Source: Cloeon dipterum (lineage: Eukaryota > Arthropoda > Insecta > Ephemeroptera > Baetidae). From it: a DNA stretch of 64,000 nt. Position 1 is the first letter of the stretch. Every line of letters starts with the position of its first letter. The stretch spans positions 25,100,501 through 25,164,500 of the forward strand of contig NC_088787.1 of NCBI RefSeq assembly GCF_949628265.1. Direction: 5' to 3'. The notes below the pieces were generated by a model. The model was not told the DNA's origin. It saw only the letters and a program-made list of their open reading frames with translations, and did not search any database. The translations under genes were made by a program, and so were the position numbers. This document shows positions 13,645 to 27,800 of the stretch, piece after piece.

Positions 13645-15148
13645 TCACAAGAGAGACAAGTGTCCAGTCACTTTGTCAATAATAGAACTGGAAGCGGGGC
13701 CAATGCCGAGAACAGTAGTCGAGCCACGCGCAATCTGTGTGCGTCCCTGGTCCTGGATAAGGCTCACCCCGAGGCCGTTTAACCGTCCAACTTTGGCTAT
13801 TTCGCGCAACTGCTCCTCACTGGACACCTTTAGAGTAACCTTAGCCTGTCCACTCTGCTCCCAGTTCCTCAATACGTCTGGGTTCCAACGCTTAGCCTGC
13901 TTGTACGCCGCAACAGCCGCATGCGCTACCTATTTTAATTTTAAAAATAAACTCTAATTATGATTATTTGCAAACACAAAGTATTTTACAATGGCTACTC
14001 TTATAGGCAAAAAAAATAAGGAATGGGTGTTGCTCAAAATCATATTAATTGCAAAGAAAATAATGGCACTTGTTTTTGTACCGTACAGTTCGCTATTTCG
14101 GCCGCGCAGGCCTCAAAATATAAAAACGATAAAAGATGAATACCTCATTTTTTTCTGAAAAAGAAGGGAAATAAAGTCCGTGTACCATATTGAAAGCTAC
14201 TAGCTGCTACCCATCAAGAGGATAAAGGATAAAAACAATTGGCGAAAGCTCTACAGCACAAAAACTTGTGATGTTATTTTCTTTGCAGTTTTCAATTGTT
14301 TAGCTTCCCCATTCCTTATTGGTGTTTTGTGTTTCACCCAATATTGGAATGCCCGAAAAATATCTAACGCTGAGGGTGGAATTCCCGAAATTCTTTATAC
14401 TCATTCTATAGCACATTCTTAGCGAGAACAACGATTAGATTGATGAGAGTATTGCGAAACTCGAATTATTCTTTTTTAAATTGAGACATTTTTAATAAAT
14501 AAAACTAACTTTAGGCTAACTGAGGGATATAGCTGGCCTTCAAACTTAAAAGAGATCTGATTTAAAAATTTAAATAAGTTTTTGTTAAATTTACTCTTGT
14601 CATTTTTCGGGCATTTCCATTTTTTCTGCTCTGGCATTCCATATGTATTGGCTGTTTCGGGCAAAACCAGACTTATTTATTCACTTATTTATTCACCTCT
14701 GCAAGTTTGTGAAATCCAATTTTCATTAAATCACCCCACATGAGTGATTTTTAATTCAAAAAAGTTTATTTCGAATGAAATTTTAACTTAGTTTCGTGGA
14801 TTTTTATAAAATGAAATTTTATATAATGATATACAAACCTGAGCAGCAATTTTTCCTTTGCCCATTTTAAGGTCGGTGCGGACCACGACAACCAACTTGC
14901 AGTCACCATCATCGTCTGAGCTCTGTATATTATGCAATAGGGTAACAGGGCCAATTTTAGAACAAGCATCTCATTTTTGCAGATGAGATGCAGAATTATG
15001 AACGAACCTCCTCCTCGACCTCTGGTCCAAGCTCGATTGGTTTTTTGGGGTTTCCTGAACTCGTCGTGGTAGTTCTCCTCATTAGCAGCCACACGAGACA
15101 GGCGCCACAACCAATTCCGGCCAAAAATGATTTGTTCAGCAGGTCCAT
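13645..15148 (-). CDS. PTRH2: Peptidyl-tRNA hydrolase 2, mitochondrial (PTRH2/Bit1)
   Basis: Hydrolyses peptidyl-tRNA released from stalled ribosomes; the vertebrate protein sits at the outer mitochondrial membrane and also promotes anoikis. Three in-phase exons, 15148-15008, 14922-14839 and 13929-13645, encode 169 aa (human about 179). Residues about 8-25 form a hydrophobic N-terminal anchor, followed by a polar linker. The Pth2 domain begins with the signature VVVRTDLKMGKGKIAAQ and continues through AHAAVAAYK; near the C-terminus are the family motifs GLGVSLIQDQGRTQIA and VLGIGPA. The gene starts 738 bp from the divergent TLDc gene. Length and motifs leave little doubt about the family. Confidence 0.93.
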
Positions 15149-15886
15149 GGTTCTAAAATTGCTTTCAGATGATTACTACCACCGATGCCCAAAGTCGGAC
15201 TTGCCGTTGCCGGCTGTGACCACGCCTCCTTTATTTCTATGGACTGGCTGTGACACTAAATTTGACAGAAAACACGCGGTAGTCTTAAGCGTAAACAAAT
15301 AGCCAACCAAATATAGTTAGCGCTAATTATGTCCAAGAATCATTCCGCTTTCAATGATACTTTATTTTGAATTTCATATTAAAATAAAAAATTGTGTTAA
15401 AGAACGCGTTAGTTTCATAGAATATTCATAGAATTTGTGAATTTTTCGAAAATAGGAAATCAGGTTGGGTTGGTAATTTTTCCTTTTCTAAAAGCAGAGT
15501 GGGACTGTCGGCAGCGCTTTTAAAAAAGAGACAAGGGCAAATAATATATTATTGTTGATAACTATAATTTAAAACTATTTCAACTTACATATTTTCTAAA
15601 AAAAAAAAAACAATATTTTCATAAGATTTGAATGATCTTTGCCATAACATCTCGGAGGCTACTGTATGAACCTTGACGTACCTTGAAACCCCTTAGCTCC
15701 TTTTCAAACTCTTCAACATTTCAAAGGGAATGAATATCGCAGCTGACAGGCAGCCCGTTGAGCCTGTGTCGTGCTTGTACCTTTCGGCGGCAATTTTTAG
15801 GTCATTTTTCGGAATCCGATAAGTCACAAAATTTTTCAGCAAGTTTAATGGCCTCCTGAACATCGTGGTTTTGTCGACCAAACGAA
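15149..15886. promoter_or_regulatory. Divergent intergenic region between PTRH2 and the TLDc gene
   Basis: The two start codons face away from each other across 738 bp, so both promoters must lie here. The centre is AT-rich with a poly-A run near 15,599-15,611. A short minus-strand frame (15,693-15,881) lies here but resembles nothing and has no splice partner. I see no TATA box that I would defend. Confidence 0.5.
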
Positions 15887-18800
15887 ATGGGCGTGAATCA
15901 CAGTTCAGACTCGACAGGGAAGAGTGGTAAGGGCCACCACGACGAACAGGCCAAGGCCGAGAAGCCTGAAAAACCCTACGAGTTCCTCCTCCCTGTGGAG
16001 AAATTATGCAGAGTGAGTGACGCTTTCAGTACATATTTTGTTAGCATTAAAATGAAACCATTTGGTGATGACACACGTCTTTTAAGCTCCTGCGATTTTT
16101 ATTGGATTTATAAAATTTGTGACTCATAATGAGGAGTTAACGGCAAGATTATGTATTTGTCAATTTGTTCTTATCTTGCTTTTTACTCAAAAGTAAGCAG
16201 TTGGTGCGATAAACAGTCAAACCTATTTTTCAGTTTTCCGCGCCCATTGCGACGTTGCTCATATCCTTTTTTACAACTTACCGTGTGATGAATATACCCT
16301 TAATTTAATACCTTTATTACAAACAATAATGCGCAGCAACCATTAGGTATAAATTTGTACTAATATTTTTCCTTTTGCTTTCACGTGTATCATAACAACT
16401 AACTCTACTGTTGACGATGGAGAGTATGTACTAATTTTTGTAGTTACAAGATGTCCGCATTAAAAAGTTTGATTAGATTGTCTTTAGAACTTCTCACTCG
16501 GATCGTGCTATCCTTAATTCGCACTGTGAGCTTAAGTTTCCTTTTACTTAATTAAAATTCGAAACTTAATTCATTAGCTGTCAGTCCGCTTACGTATTTA
16601 TTTTTCGTGTGACGCTAGTTTGTTAGTCTAATGACGTCACCCACGCGCTTACAATTAGCAGCCGCGAAACTGATTTGGATGGCCTAAGCAGCAACTAACT
16701 CCCCAATTTAAAGGTGTTGTTTTGTTTTTAATTATACATGCAACAGCAATTTTTTTAATTGATTATCTTCAAATTACTACCGCCATTGTGGCAATCATAA
16801 ACAATTAACGACAGGAAGCGGAGGAGATACACTTTAACTTTCTTGCTCAACACAATTTCAATGACTATGACACCTGCTGCTGGAAATATGTGTATTATGT
16901 TAAATCTTTTGGGAACGTGTCTTTTAATGAAATGAGTCTTACAGGAGGCTGAAGCATGGGCTTAAAAGGCAACTATTTTCATTTGCTTCAACCTATAATG
17001 GGATTGAAAATTAGTTGGAAACGGACGAGATCAGCGCCTGTTTAACTAATTTTGAGATAGAGAAAAATACCGTGAGTTTACGATATCGTGATACCAACAA
17101 GGAAGCATACTGACTAAATTAAAAGTTATTTCTTATTGTTAGCATCATGCGGATTTTCATAAAATTAAAAGGCAATGACCGATGAAAAGTTTTTTTATAC
17201 ACCATAGGTGAGAATGGAGTCAAACCTAAGTATGAGGTCTAACAGGTATATTGGGGATTTCCATGTCAATTTTTTAGCCTTTGGGAAATTTGATATTATA
17301 CAGATTTTCCTCGTATAGTAGTAATTTTGACTATTTCTCTGTTTATCTCCATTCAATTCCATTTTTAAGTTAAATCATATTTTAATTTATTGAAAAAATG
17401 TTTATTTTTCAGCATTAAAAATAAATATGTGTGAAAATACAGCGAAGTTTAATAGCTTTTATGAAATCAAGAAGTTTTTGGGGAAATTTAAAATATTTAC
17501 AGTGTTTTTCTTGCCTAAGGTGATCTTAATGTAAAAGCAAAGTGGCTTTTAGAAAGTCAAAAACGAACCACCAACCGATTCGTCTTGTCAAGGGGTATGT
17601 AAATACCAAAATTCATCATTATAGAGCAAAATTGGATTTTCAAATTGATTTTTTTTTTTAATTTTATCCCAAAACTTTGTCCAGTCGGAAGCTCGAAAGC
17701 AATGCCAAATAGAAATATTTTTATTGGTGGTACATGTTAAAAAACATCACAAAATTGTACACGTTCAATGCAAATAAAAATAAATGTTGGAGGCGGAAGG
17801 ACTGCTGGGTATTCTTGTTAGAAACCAAATATGAAACGCCTTTTTGCATTGATTTTTGATGTGGTAATAAGTTTTTGCAACTGCAACTCTGCTGTAAAAT
17901 TTGGAAAAAACAAACAGGTAGAGACTAATTGTAAAAATAATAATCCTTGTCTATTGGTCGTAATACTCGTGACTCAGCGGTCAGACGCCGTGACCCATGG
18001 TGACAAAGTTCATCGGCTCGGTCGTGCAGGTGTCTTTCGTTTTCGTTCGCGGCGTTCGAGTGGGGGCAGGAGAGGTGAAAAGGGAGCGCGCGAGCGAAGG
18101 AACGAAACGAAGGCGGACGCAGAAAGTGAAAGTGGACCAAGGGCGCCCTCTTTGCGCTTCAAATTCCGACTCATTTTATTTTGCTTTTTAAATCCGCCTG
18201 ACCAATATAAATGTTGCCACCGCAATTAGTGCTAATGAGACGTTGTTGCATAGTCAAATGCAGTATTCTCCGAAATCTCATTGATATATATCTGGGTGCT
18301 CTGAATTAATTAATCTCTGTAACTTGTCCTACAAATGCAGCAATACAGTCGTTCGAGGTCCCGAAATACGTGATTTGCATGCGTAGGTGAAATACAACAA
18401 TTTTCTCCAGATTAAGGGTAAATTTTTATTTTATTTATCGATTAAACCACTTAAATTCAACATTTGCGAGTAAATTAGCATTTAAAGTAGCTAAATTAGA
18501 AAAGAACACTGACCCAGGAAGATAATTAAATATAAAATTATAGCCCTACCCTGCCCGTATTGACCAAGGATGTGAACGGCTTTGAGTCAAATTTTAAGGG
18601 AAATTTGATCTCGCAAGTTCTTGCACTGAACAACCGCTGTTTCACCCATCAGGCCTCAGTAGAAAATTTTCCTGCAACCAACATTACAGTGCATTTTTTA
18701 TAGAAATATTTTGTTGATGTCCTTTATGAGAACGTTCGAGATAATTGAATTTCTTTAATAAATCCTACCACCAGTCAACTCGCGTAAATTAGAGTTATAT

Positions 18801-21800
18801 ATTGTGATTCTTTTTTTCATTGAGTGTGTTACCTTTTTTTGGTTTAATTTTATAAACTAAATTAGCCGTTGACTCAGGATTTTGTGCTCTTCAATTTTTC
18901 GCCAATGTTTTCCTTTTGTTTCCTTGTACGCCAATGAGCATAAGGTGTGAAAATGGGCTTGGCAGAATTTATCTCACAGTCAATATATTGATATCTCTTG
19001 ACGTCAATGCTTTTTATTGATTTCATATTATTGCATTATACTGTATGGTGAGGAAAATTGTTAGTTTTATATCTGTGCAAATTATTTACTTTGACAGGGG
19101 CTTTGGTACATTTTGACACAGTAAAAGTTAATGTCAAATTGACGGTCATTTAATCTTGTCAAGCATAATTTCCTCATCAAATGAATGGTGAAAGGGAAGA
19201 CAATGAGAAGTGATAAGGCTAGAATTGATCTATCGCACCTTTGGCGTCGTTTTTAATTTCAATTATTGTGCTATGTCGATTGCTTGTTATCTCCTTAGGC
19301 TGGAATTTCCTTTTCTGTTTCTCTTAGTATAGTTAGTTTTATAGATTGGCACTTATTTGCTTTCCGTTAAAAAAATGTGTCAACATATTTCTTGATGTGT
19401 TGGTTTAATACAAAAAAAAGCGATAAAAATCTGGTTTTAAGGGGACAACCAGCAATGCATTCGACGAATTTCATTTGAACTGAACAATGGATTTCCCATG
19501 CCGAAAACAATTGAGTGATAAAATTTGCCGCTTCCTGTTAAATCTCGAGGTTGCGTTTTTACGCGTGCAAAATAGCGGAAAATTGAGCAAATTATGGACA
19601 CAAACATTGCAAAAATGTAAGCATTTTGAAAATTCTGAGGAGTGACGCTTTCATGTGCGTTTGAAAAGCTTGAAATTAGTGCCGCATCGTCATCCAATGG
19701 AGAATTTGCGATTCACGCCGTCCTTTTACCGTCGGTCATGTTGCTTGATAATTCGATAAGGAGGCAAATATTTTTTCGTCACCGCCGCAGCGTCGCTCTT
19801 TATCGTGATTGTCGCACCTGCCTCGTGATCCAATTACGGCGTTATTTGATTTTTACCCGATTGTACCGGTTTAAGTGCGGACAACTGGGCATGATAGCAT
19901 CAAAATGCAAATTCACAAAGTGGAATTAAAAATTACGTATCCCCTCTTTTTTCGGAAATTTTTGCATCTTAAAAATAAATGTTATCCCACTAACACTTGC
20001 TTGGTTAACTTGTGGAATGAAATTATGCAGCTGATCATCTATTTCAATAAATAAACGAACGTGCAAATTATCAAAAATACAAAAATTCCTATTTGTTTGC
20101 GCCAAAGATTGGCAAACAGAATAATCTGGACTCTGCAATCGACACAACATCCGTTTCGCCCCCGGTGACTAACTCGGCACGCCAATATTCATAATAACAT
20201 AGCGTGCCGCTCGCGTCGTGCTGACTTTGAATTATTCTCGCAGCGAGGATGGACTGCATCACAGCAGGCTATTGTGTAAATCCTTCCTGCTGGATTTTCC
20301 AGAACTTCTCAAGTGCAAAAAGGGCACTCGAGAATTCAACAGCTTTGATCGCTGTTTTTTGTCGCCCTGCATCATCGCACACTTCTTGCCCTGACGTCTT
20401 TAAACGCAGAATAATCAAAGAATTAAAGACCCTGCCAGGACAGGCGGCGTGTTAAAAACAGCTAACACTCATTGTCAGTCATAGAAAGTTAAATATCATA
20501 ACGCATACATGTTTAGAATTTGCTTGACAATGTTATTTAATCATCCGCCAATACCAGTTCTGTGGTATTTTTCTAATTGCCATGTTTTTTACTGTAGTAA
20601 GGTTCATCACGATTATGCTTCCTGGTTTGCGGGCATTGAGTCATTAATTATTTAAATTAAAAGTATATTGATAGGATAATGGAAAATTGGAGATGGAAAC
20701 TTGCACTCGCCTCGTGTCCAACTATGTAAAGCGCCAATTGGCTGGACAATGAGTTCCGATTTCCTCGAGTTGTCGTTGCCCGCAATGATCTCAGAAGGCC
20801 GCGGTACCTGAGCTACAGGGCAATAAGTATTATTTTCCACTCGCCTGCGAAGAAAATGACGGCCGTTAGAAAAGGTCGGCGCCCCTTTCCGCACTCGTTC
20901 GAGAGGAGTTGCAAAACAAACAAAGTGTTTTCCGACTCGGGGAACAGCACATGTGCGTTAAGAACTACAAGTCGACACAAATTGGCAAACCGAACGATTT
21001 AATGTTAGGTTTTCCTATTGCGTATACAGGAGCGTACTTTTTATTCAACTGTTAAAAAAGTCTGTCACCAATATTACCAAGTTTTATTTTTGATTCTGCA
21101 AGTTATTTCAATTAATTTTGAAGAAAAACAGCACTTCATGTACATGTGTTATGTTTTCTGCGCCCCAGTGGGCTATTTGAAATAAAAAATATTATCTTTT
21201 ACGTAACTGCTCTGGCTTTCGCCCTTCAGTCTATCCGCGTGCGACTCCGAGTGCACTACACGTTCCAAATTGATCAAAGACGCAATTCATGAACCCTTGA
21301 AGCGTCTCAGAGGCAGAAGCTGTCTCCCTTGAACACCTGGCCACCCTACTAGCACGTCAGGTCAGGGGACATTTATTTGTCTGTGCGCCTAATTGGAGCC
21401 TGCTCCCCACCTACTCGGTGCTTGACGATAAGCAAGCGAGGCCGAGATTCGCTCTCAGTGTGGGGGCAGTCGCAGCCGGTGCAGCACCTGAACAGACCTG
21501 CAGGTGCCATGCCGTTCAAGCTGAAGTTTAGCAACTTTTCCATCGGCGCCCTGAACCGACAGAATTCGGCGCCGGCAAAACTCGACTCCGAAAAGATCAT
21601 TAGAACCAACCACAACAATAATAACATCAATAACAGCATCGTGTTGGACTTTAAAAAGTTCTGTAAGGTAGGCATGAAAAGTAAAAGTTAAATCAAACCG
21701 GAAAAAATAATATTTTTGTGTTGAAGATTTCATTTTTTATTTTTGGCAATTGGTTGGCAATTAATTTTTAGTTTTGGAGCAGTATTTTTACTTCCCTTTC

Positions 21801-24800
21801 CACGCGTTAATATTAAATTTGTATTTCGGAAGAATTCACTCTCTTGTCCAGAATTTGTTACTGCAAATTCTCAATTTGTGAGCACAGTTTGTCTCATCAC
21901 TTGCAATGAAAAGGTTTGCCAGTCATGAATAAGTATCGTAAAGGCTGCCATCTAAAAATCTTGTAAATTAATCATATTAATCAAGCTATAAGAACAAATA
22001 ATAACAAAAGACATATTTCCTTTATTATGAATGGTTATTTTAATATCTATGGCCATCATTTTCTCACAAAGTTTATCTTATGTGCAAAAAATTGAAGGAA
22101 GTTTCAAAGTGTTTCCTTGTGAAAAGATTTTTATTAAAAATTTCCCGTGTGTCATAACAGCAGCTAATGCGTGGAACTACAAGTTAGACCTTTTACAAAT
22201 CCCATTCGTACGAGCTATCATCCTTGGAGTTGGACGGTTGTGTGCGGGCAAACTACTTCCTGGCCGCAATATTTAATTTGTTTTCGTGCGAATTTGATCG
22301 AGAATATAATGCCGAGCGCGATCCAAGGCAAATGCACCTTGACATTAATTCGTGGGCCTGGCGTCGAAGGTCCGGGCGGCGCGCCACTCTGATTCACTCG
22401 CGTTTGGCGTGCGTAAATGCACCGCCCGCTGCTCCCTTTTGCGAATTTCGTTCGTGCGAACAAATAACCCGGCGTGGGGTTTGCCCCAAAAATGAAATCG
22501 AGTCGCGCGGACAAATAATATATAAGCGACCGTATTATTTGTTGTTTGCCGTGATAATCTCGACTCGGATCGCTTTTCTGGAGCACATTTGTTGACTTTT
22601 ATTCGTTTACTCTTCGCTCATGCCAGCAAACCGTCAATTAGAATTTAAGACTAATACATTTTAAACATACCGCTTATGTAGCAGCTCACAAAGTCAGGAT
22701 TGAAATTGGGACAATCCGATAAAAACGAAACTTATTGTAATATCTGGAAATAAATCAATAAACATTTGTCAATTAGTCGGGAGAGTTGTTCTAGATGATA
22801 TATTATTATTTAGGTTTATCGCGTAAAGTGCGAGCACGAAACATGACTACGTCGGTGAAGTTGATTTCTATACGTGTACGTTACTCAATAGTCCCGAGTG
22901 TGTTATCAACACAACCCGCATAACTTGAAAAAAGCGCATTCAAGTCTGAATGAAAGTTCTTTCTTTATCCACGAGCTTCATTAAGGGAAAATGCAACTTT
23001 CAAAAGCATCAATTGTTTTAGTTGGAAATACCAGCATATTATTTGTTTCCTTCTTTTTCGCATTGGCTCTTTCAAGATGTTTTTGTTGACCTAAAGATAA
23101 GTATTCCAACCGAATCATAATACACATCCTGGGCTTTGATGCTTTCAAAGGGTCGAAGAACTGGTATAAAACTGATTGCGAACTGTAAAGGCGGAGAGGA
23201 CGAAATACGAGATATCAATTGGGAATTTCTGGTGTGTGATCTCTGGATTTTGTATGCCGGATGATTAGCTGGAAATCGAACCTTATTCATTAAAAGATAA
23301 ACGAGTCGTATAATGCAAAGTCTCTTCACGCTCGGAGAGTCGCAACTGGCGATATCATATCGCTCCACCTGCGAATTGATTGTGTAATGATGAAACATTA
23401 TTTATGAACCAGAAGTCTGACCGCAATGTTTGCAACCAATTACACAATTTATATAAATTTATCCTTATTTTGCCGGGAGCAAACAAATATTTGAGTCAGT
23501 CGAGTAAGTTAAACCGTGTTTTGGATATATGCGTGTTGAAAAATTGACAAATTCATTTCTCTGAATGTATATAGGTTTAAAATAAGATAAGAAATTCAGG
23601 GATTTCAGTCAGGCAGAACTCCCCGTGAAATTAATTTACGAAAAGTGTTGAAAATTTTCCAGAAAAGGCACAGACCGAAAAAAAATAGATTTTCATCTCT
23701 TTCAACAAAATCTTTGAATTCTGCAATTTTTCGAGTTAGAGAAAGATCTCAAGAACAATGCTCCCCTTGAATGATACAGAATGATATAGCAGTAAATCTG
23801 TCTCGTTTAAGGAATAAAGCCAATCGAGGTGTGTGGTGCTCGCTGGCTTTGTCGGCGCGAGGTCTTTTCCTCGTTCAAGGTGATTTACGTGCGGTGACGG
23901 CGCCGCACTGTCTTTTTCTCACAGCTCGTGTACTCGCTTTTCGGACGAAAAACCGCGACCGACTTGCGACAACTCGCGTCTAATTACAACAAACGAGTAT
24001 GTCGGATAAAAAAGGCTGGCCGTGTGCGTTGCACTCGCTGCAGTGCTCAGAACAAAAGCCAAGGCGCTTTGTTGGCGAAGAAAAAAAATGTGCTCTCACT
24101 GAGAATTGTATTCTGAAGCCTCTGGTTATTTTCTCACAATAACGGATAATCTGAAACAGCATGAAATTGAATTCATTTTCCAATGGACACTTAACAAAAC
24201 TATTTAAAGCAAGTTGCACATTTTGTATTTGTTGCGTCTTTGTCCTGTTCAAGGTTGCTGAGCCGCTTTTAGACTAATTAATCGCGAAATGGTCGAGATT
24301 TATCGTAAACGCGTGTTAGTGCCAAGTTCGAGTATTGACTCTATCTCTCAATTGGCCTATTGTTTTCCCTTTATCTCCACGTGGGAAATCACAGCTTGCT
24401 GCTTGCCCACAGTCCAAGTCGAGTCATCGAATTTCAAGTGCCTCCCCTCATCCGAAACAATCTTAATTGTCATCGCGTTGACTTTGCAAATTTCTCTTTT
24501 GTTGCAGAAATTAGAGGAAATCACAAACAAAGAAGAATCTCTCAAAGGAATCAGCCTGAATGTCTTTCAAGTGAGTGGCTGCCGCCAGAAGAGAATGTAT
24601 CTAATAATGACATCTGATTTTTTGGAACCGTAGACCCGAGTGTTTCCGGTTTACCCGGAGCTTGCCAGTCGCATCTACGCCTTGTTCTGCCGGGTGAGCG
24701 GCCACAAGGGCAATGGGCCGATCCCGGCCAGCTCCTTCTTACAGGTGGCCGAAAAATTCATGAACATCATGTCTGACGAGAAGCAGACCGAACTCTACCT

Positions 24801-27800
24801 CAAGGTGAGCCGATAGTGATAGTGCTCTTGTTTCTAAAACATTTGATTAAATATGTGTCTCTTTTTATCTCGAATAAGTGACACGACGCGAAAGAAATTC
24901 ATTGAGATGAATGCCTTCCTTTTCCATCGAGAGTTTAATCAATCATCGTTATTTATCCTACGCAAATAATAACAACACAGTTTTCAAATAGTTCTATTTA
25001 TCTCGGGAATGACTGAAGAATCTTGAATGGCCCCAAGTTTGTTCTGATAAGCGAGCTTAAGCAAGACAATATTGAACCTGAGCGTTGGTTAACTTGGTAA
25101 TTTACATAATTCTTCCGTCAGATGTATGCCGAAGAAAATTTGAGTGAGATCAAGAAGGATAACTTCCAGCAGCTGGCCACCTTGTCGCACACCGTAGCGC
25201 TGGACCACTACCCCGAAGGTCCCCGGTGCTGTGCGAAGACCAGAGAGACCCTCGCCACGCTCGCCAATGCAGCGGTGAGTTTTTCGCCCCTTATGTAATC
25301 ATGCGAGAACGTCTGCTTTTAATTGCGTCGTCAGAGACGCTCGGGGGAGAAGAAGAATCGAGTTCAGTGAAGCGCGGAGATAATTGCGTTTCATAACAAT
25401 CTTCAACACTCGACAAGTCGCCGCTTCTCATCATGTCTCGAGTAGTCTCTGCTTCTTATTCCAAAGACTCGATCTTGTGTGTGTTATCTGCTGCAACACG
25501 CGTGTTTTGCGAAATCGAACACAATGCACCGACGAGACCAATTAACAGTGTGTCGCCGCTTCCCGTTTGCCATTCCAATTCGACGCTCACGCGACTTTTT
25601 AAATATCAATTATCGGTAACCTTGACTTTTGCTTTGCATGCAGTTCCACGGCAAGGAGGTGCTCTCGCTCACCTACTTGGCCCATTGGGTCACCGAAAAT
25701 AGTCCGCGGCTGCTGCTTGGCCTGCACCGGTACGTCGTGCACCATCTCAACACTTCGTACAGAACCATCGACCAGCCCCTCAGCTCCGGTCCACAAAATG
25801 AAGAGGTAAATAAGTTCTTTAAATTTACAAAATTATCCTGCGACGAAATGTCACTGGTCACAGGACAAAATTCGCATGAGGTCAAGCAAACTAACGAAAT
25901 TTACACTAGAAAGCAGTTTTTTGTTAGATTACGTCATAAAAATGTTCAGACAATATATTGATTTATGGATTGTTTGTCCTCAGACCTATGACATTTCGTT
26001 TTGTGGTACAATGAACTCGTACTAGTTAACGGTCTCGGCTTGTAAAATAAAAATAAATTTCAGTCAAAACTCTAATTTACTCTTACATTATGAAGGGGTT
26101 CGTTCTTGAGCTCTATGCTTCAGCTATAACGTTATTTAACAAAATTGAACAGGAGAAAAATACTGAATATGGTATCTTAATTTTGCTTCTTTTTAAAAGA
26201 AAATTTAAATCCCTTAGAGGCAAGAATCATAAAATTGTCACTTAAAAAGTGCTGCCCCGATTGTTATTTCGACCCAAATATATTGTCTTTAAATTAAAAA
26301 AAAAACTAATGCAGTTAAATGGTTCTTTCATGCAAACGCTTCACAGGAAAAAAAGGTTGATTCAAAGGTAACTCATTTAGTTGCCACAAATATTTATTTT
26401 TATATTTTTATAACGCTCAAGGGTTAAAAATATTAAATATTTCTTGTGAACAGAACATGGACCTGGGCACGCCAGTGCTGGAGAGCGAGCCGCACTTCCC
26501 GGACAACGAGGAGGCAAAGCCGCTGCCTCTATCCGAGGTGTGGCTGCTAGCCGTCAGCCTACCCAAGCTGTACATCCAGCCGTCGGTCATCCACTCACCG
26601 TCGTCGAGCAGCGGCCTCGCCTCTCTCGACTCGCAAGGAATCATCGCCCGATTTGTTCGTGTTGTCGCCTGTTCTCCCTTTCACTCTCAATATCAATGCT
26701 TTTCCCGCAGCTCGGCACAATTTGTCCATCGCACTGGACGCCACTGTACAACAGCAACAACCACGGCCTTGGTGCCAACAGGTAATGTGATAATCGTATT
26801 AAATTTTTGCTTTTTTTGATTTAACTGGACAAACTGGTTATATTTTGCTCCTCGTCGTCGTGAAAATAAAGTGAATATATAAATTTTATCACCTTGACCA
26901 TGAATTTGAATCATTAATTTTTGCAGTAGCAATAAAAGTTTGAACAATTTCATCCTGGTCCCGGCAAAATTGCGCAACGTTCAACAAACACCCAAATTTT
27001 CATTGTCGAATTGATTTTTGACCTTTTCTTGCAACAAGGAAATTCGGGTTTGGTCGTTGAAAGTTACGCAATTTTGCCGGGACCAGGACGATTTAGTGTT
27101 TCAACGCATCATGATAAATTTTGAATTAATGGAATGGTGCATTCTAGATTTTTGACGCACGTGCTCAACTATCGCGGACCGACGTTGACGTTTATTCGCG
27201 GCGAAGGCGACGTCGAATTCTGTATCGGCTCGACGGACGAGTGGAAGGAAACGCACATGTACTGGGGCAAGGAAGACTGCATCGTGCTGCAAACTAAACC
27301 ATTATTCCACATTATCGAGCGTGAGTTCACTTTTCTTCATCGGTTTCGCATTAATTGCACGCTTTCACATTATTGTTTATTTCACACTTCATATCTCAAT
27401 AGGGAAAAAAATAAATAAAAATAAATAATATTCTTCAGAATTTATGAAACAGTGTAGAGCGAGAAGTAATTAATTACAGCTAAAAAAAGAGAGGTATTTT
27501 GTTTGAAAAGCGTAAGTCAGGTCCAAGATTAGCGTTGAATCGAAGAAAAAATGCAGGGGTACATTGTCTCACCACCGGATTTTTTCGCTACTGGTTTTTA
27601 CCATTGTTATTGTTTGGTATTGACCAATTTATTGCTTAAGAAATAATATAAATTAAACTTTCGATTTTTTCCCAGCAATACAATGCAAAATTTGCGGTTA
27701 TAGGTAAAAAAATCAGCAAAGCAGCCAGTGCTTTGTAAATTAATAGTTTGAAAATACTCTGCTTTCCCATTACTCAAGTCGAGGTTCGTGGGAAGAAAAC

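Noticed and set aside
15693-15881. 62-codon minus-strand frame between PTRH2 and the TLDc gene
   Set aside because: It lies in the shared promoter/5' UTR, resembles nothing and starts 6 bp from the TLDc start codon.
17831-18229. 132-codon plus-strand frame in the TLDc intron
   Set aside because: Low-complexity R/G/E-rich translation from a purine-rich island; overlapping frames on both strands are equally long.
22218-22595. Paired frames of about 122 codons on opposite strands
   Set aside because: As proteins neither looks like a known family; mutual openness points to base composition. Kept only as a possible regulatory island.
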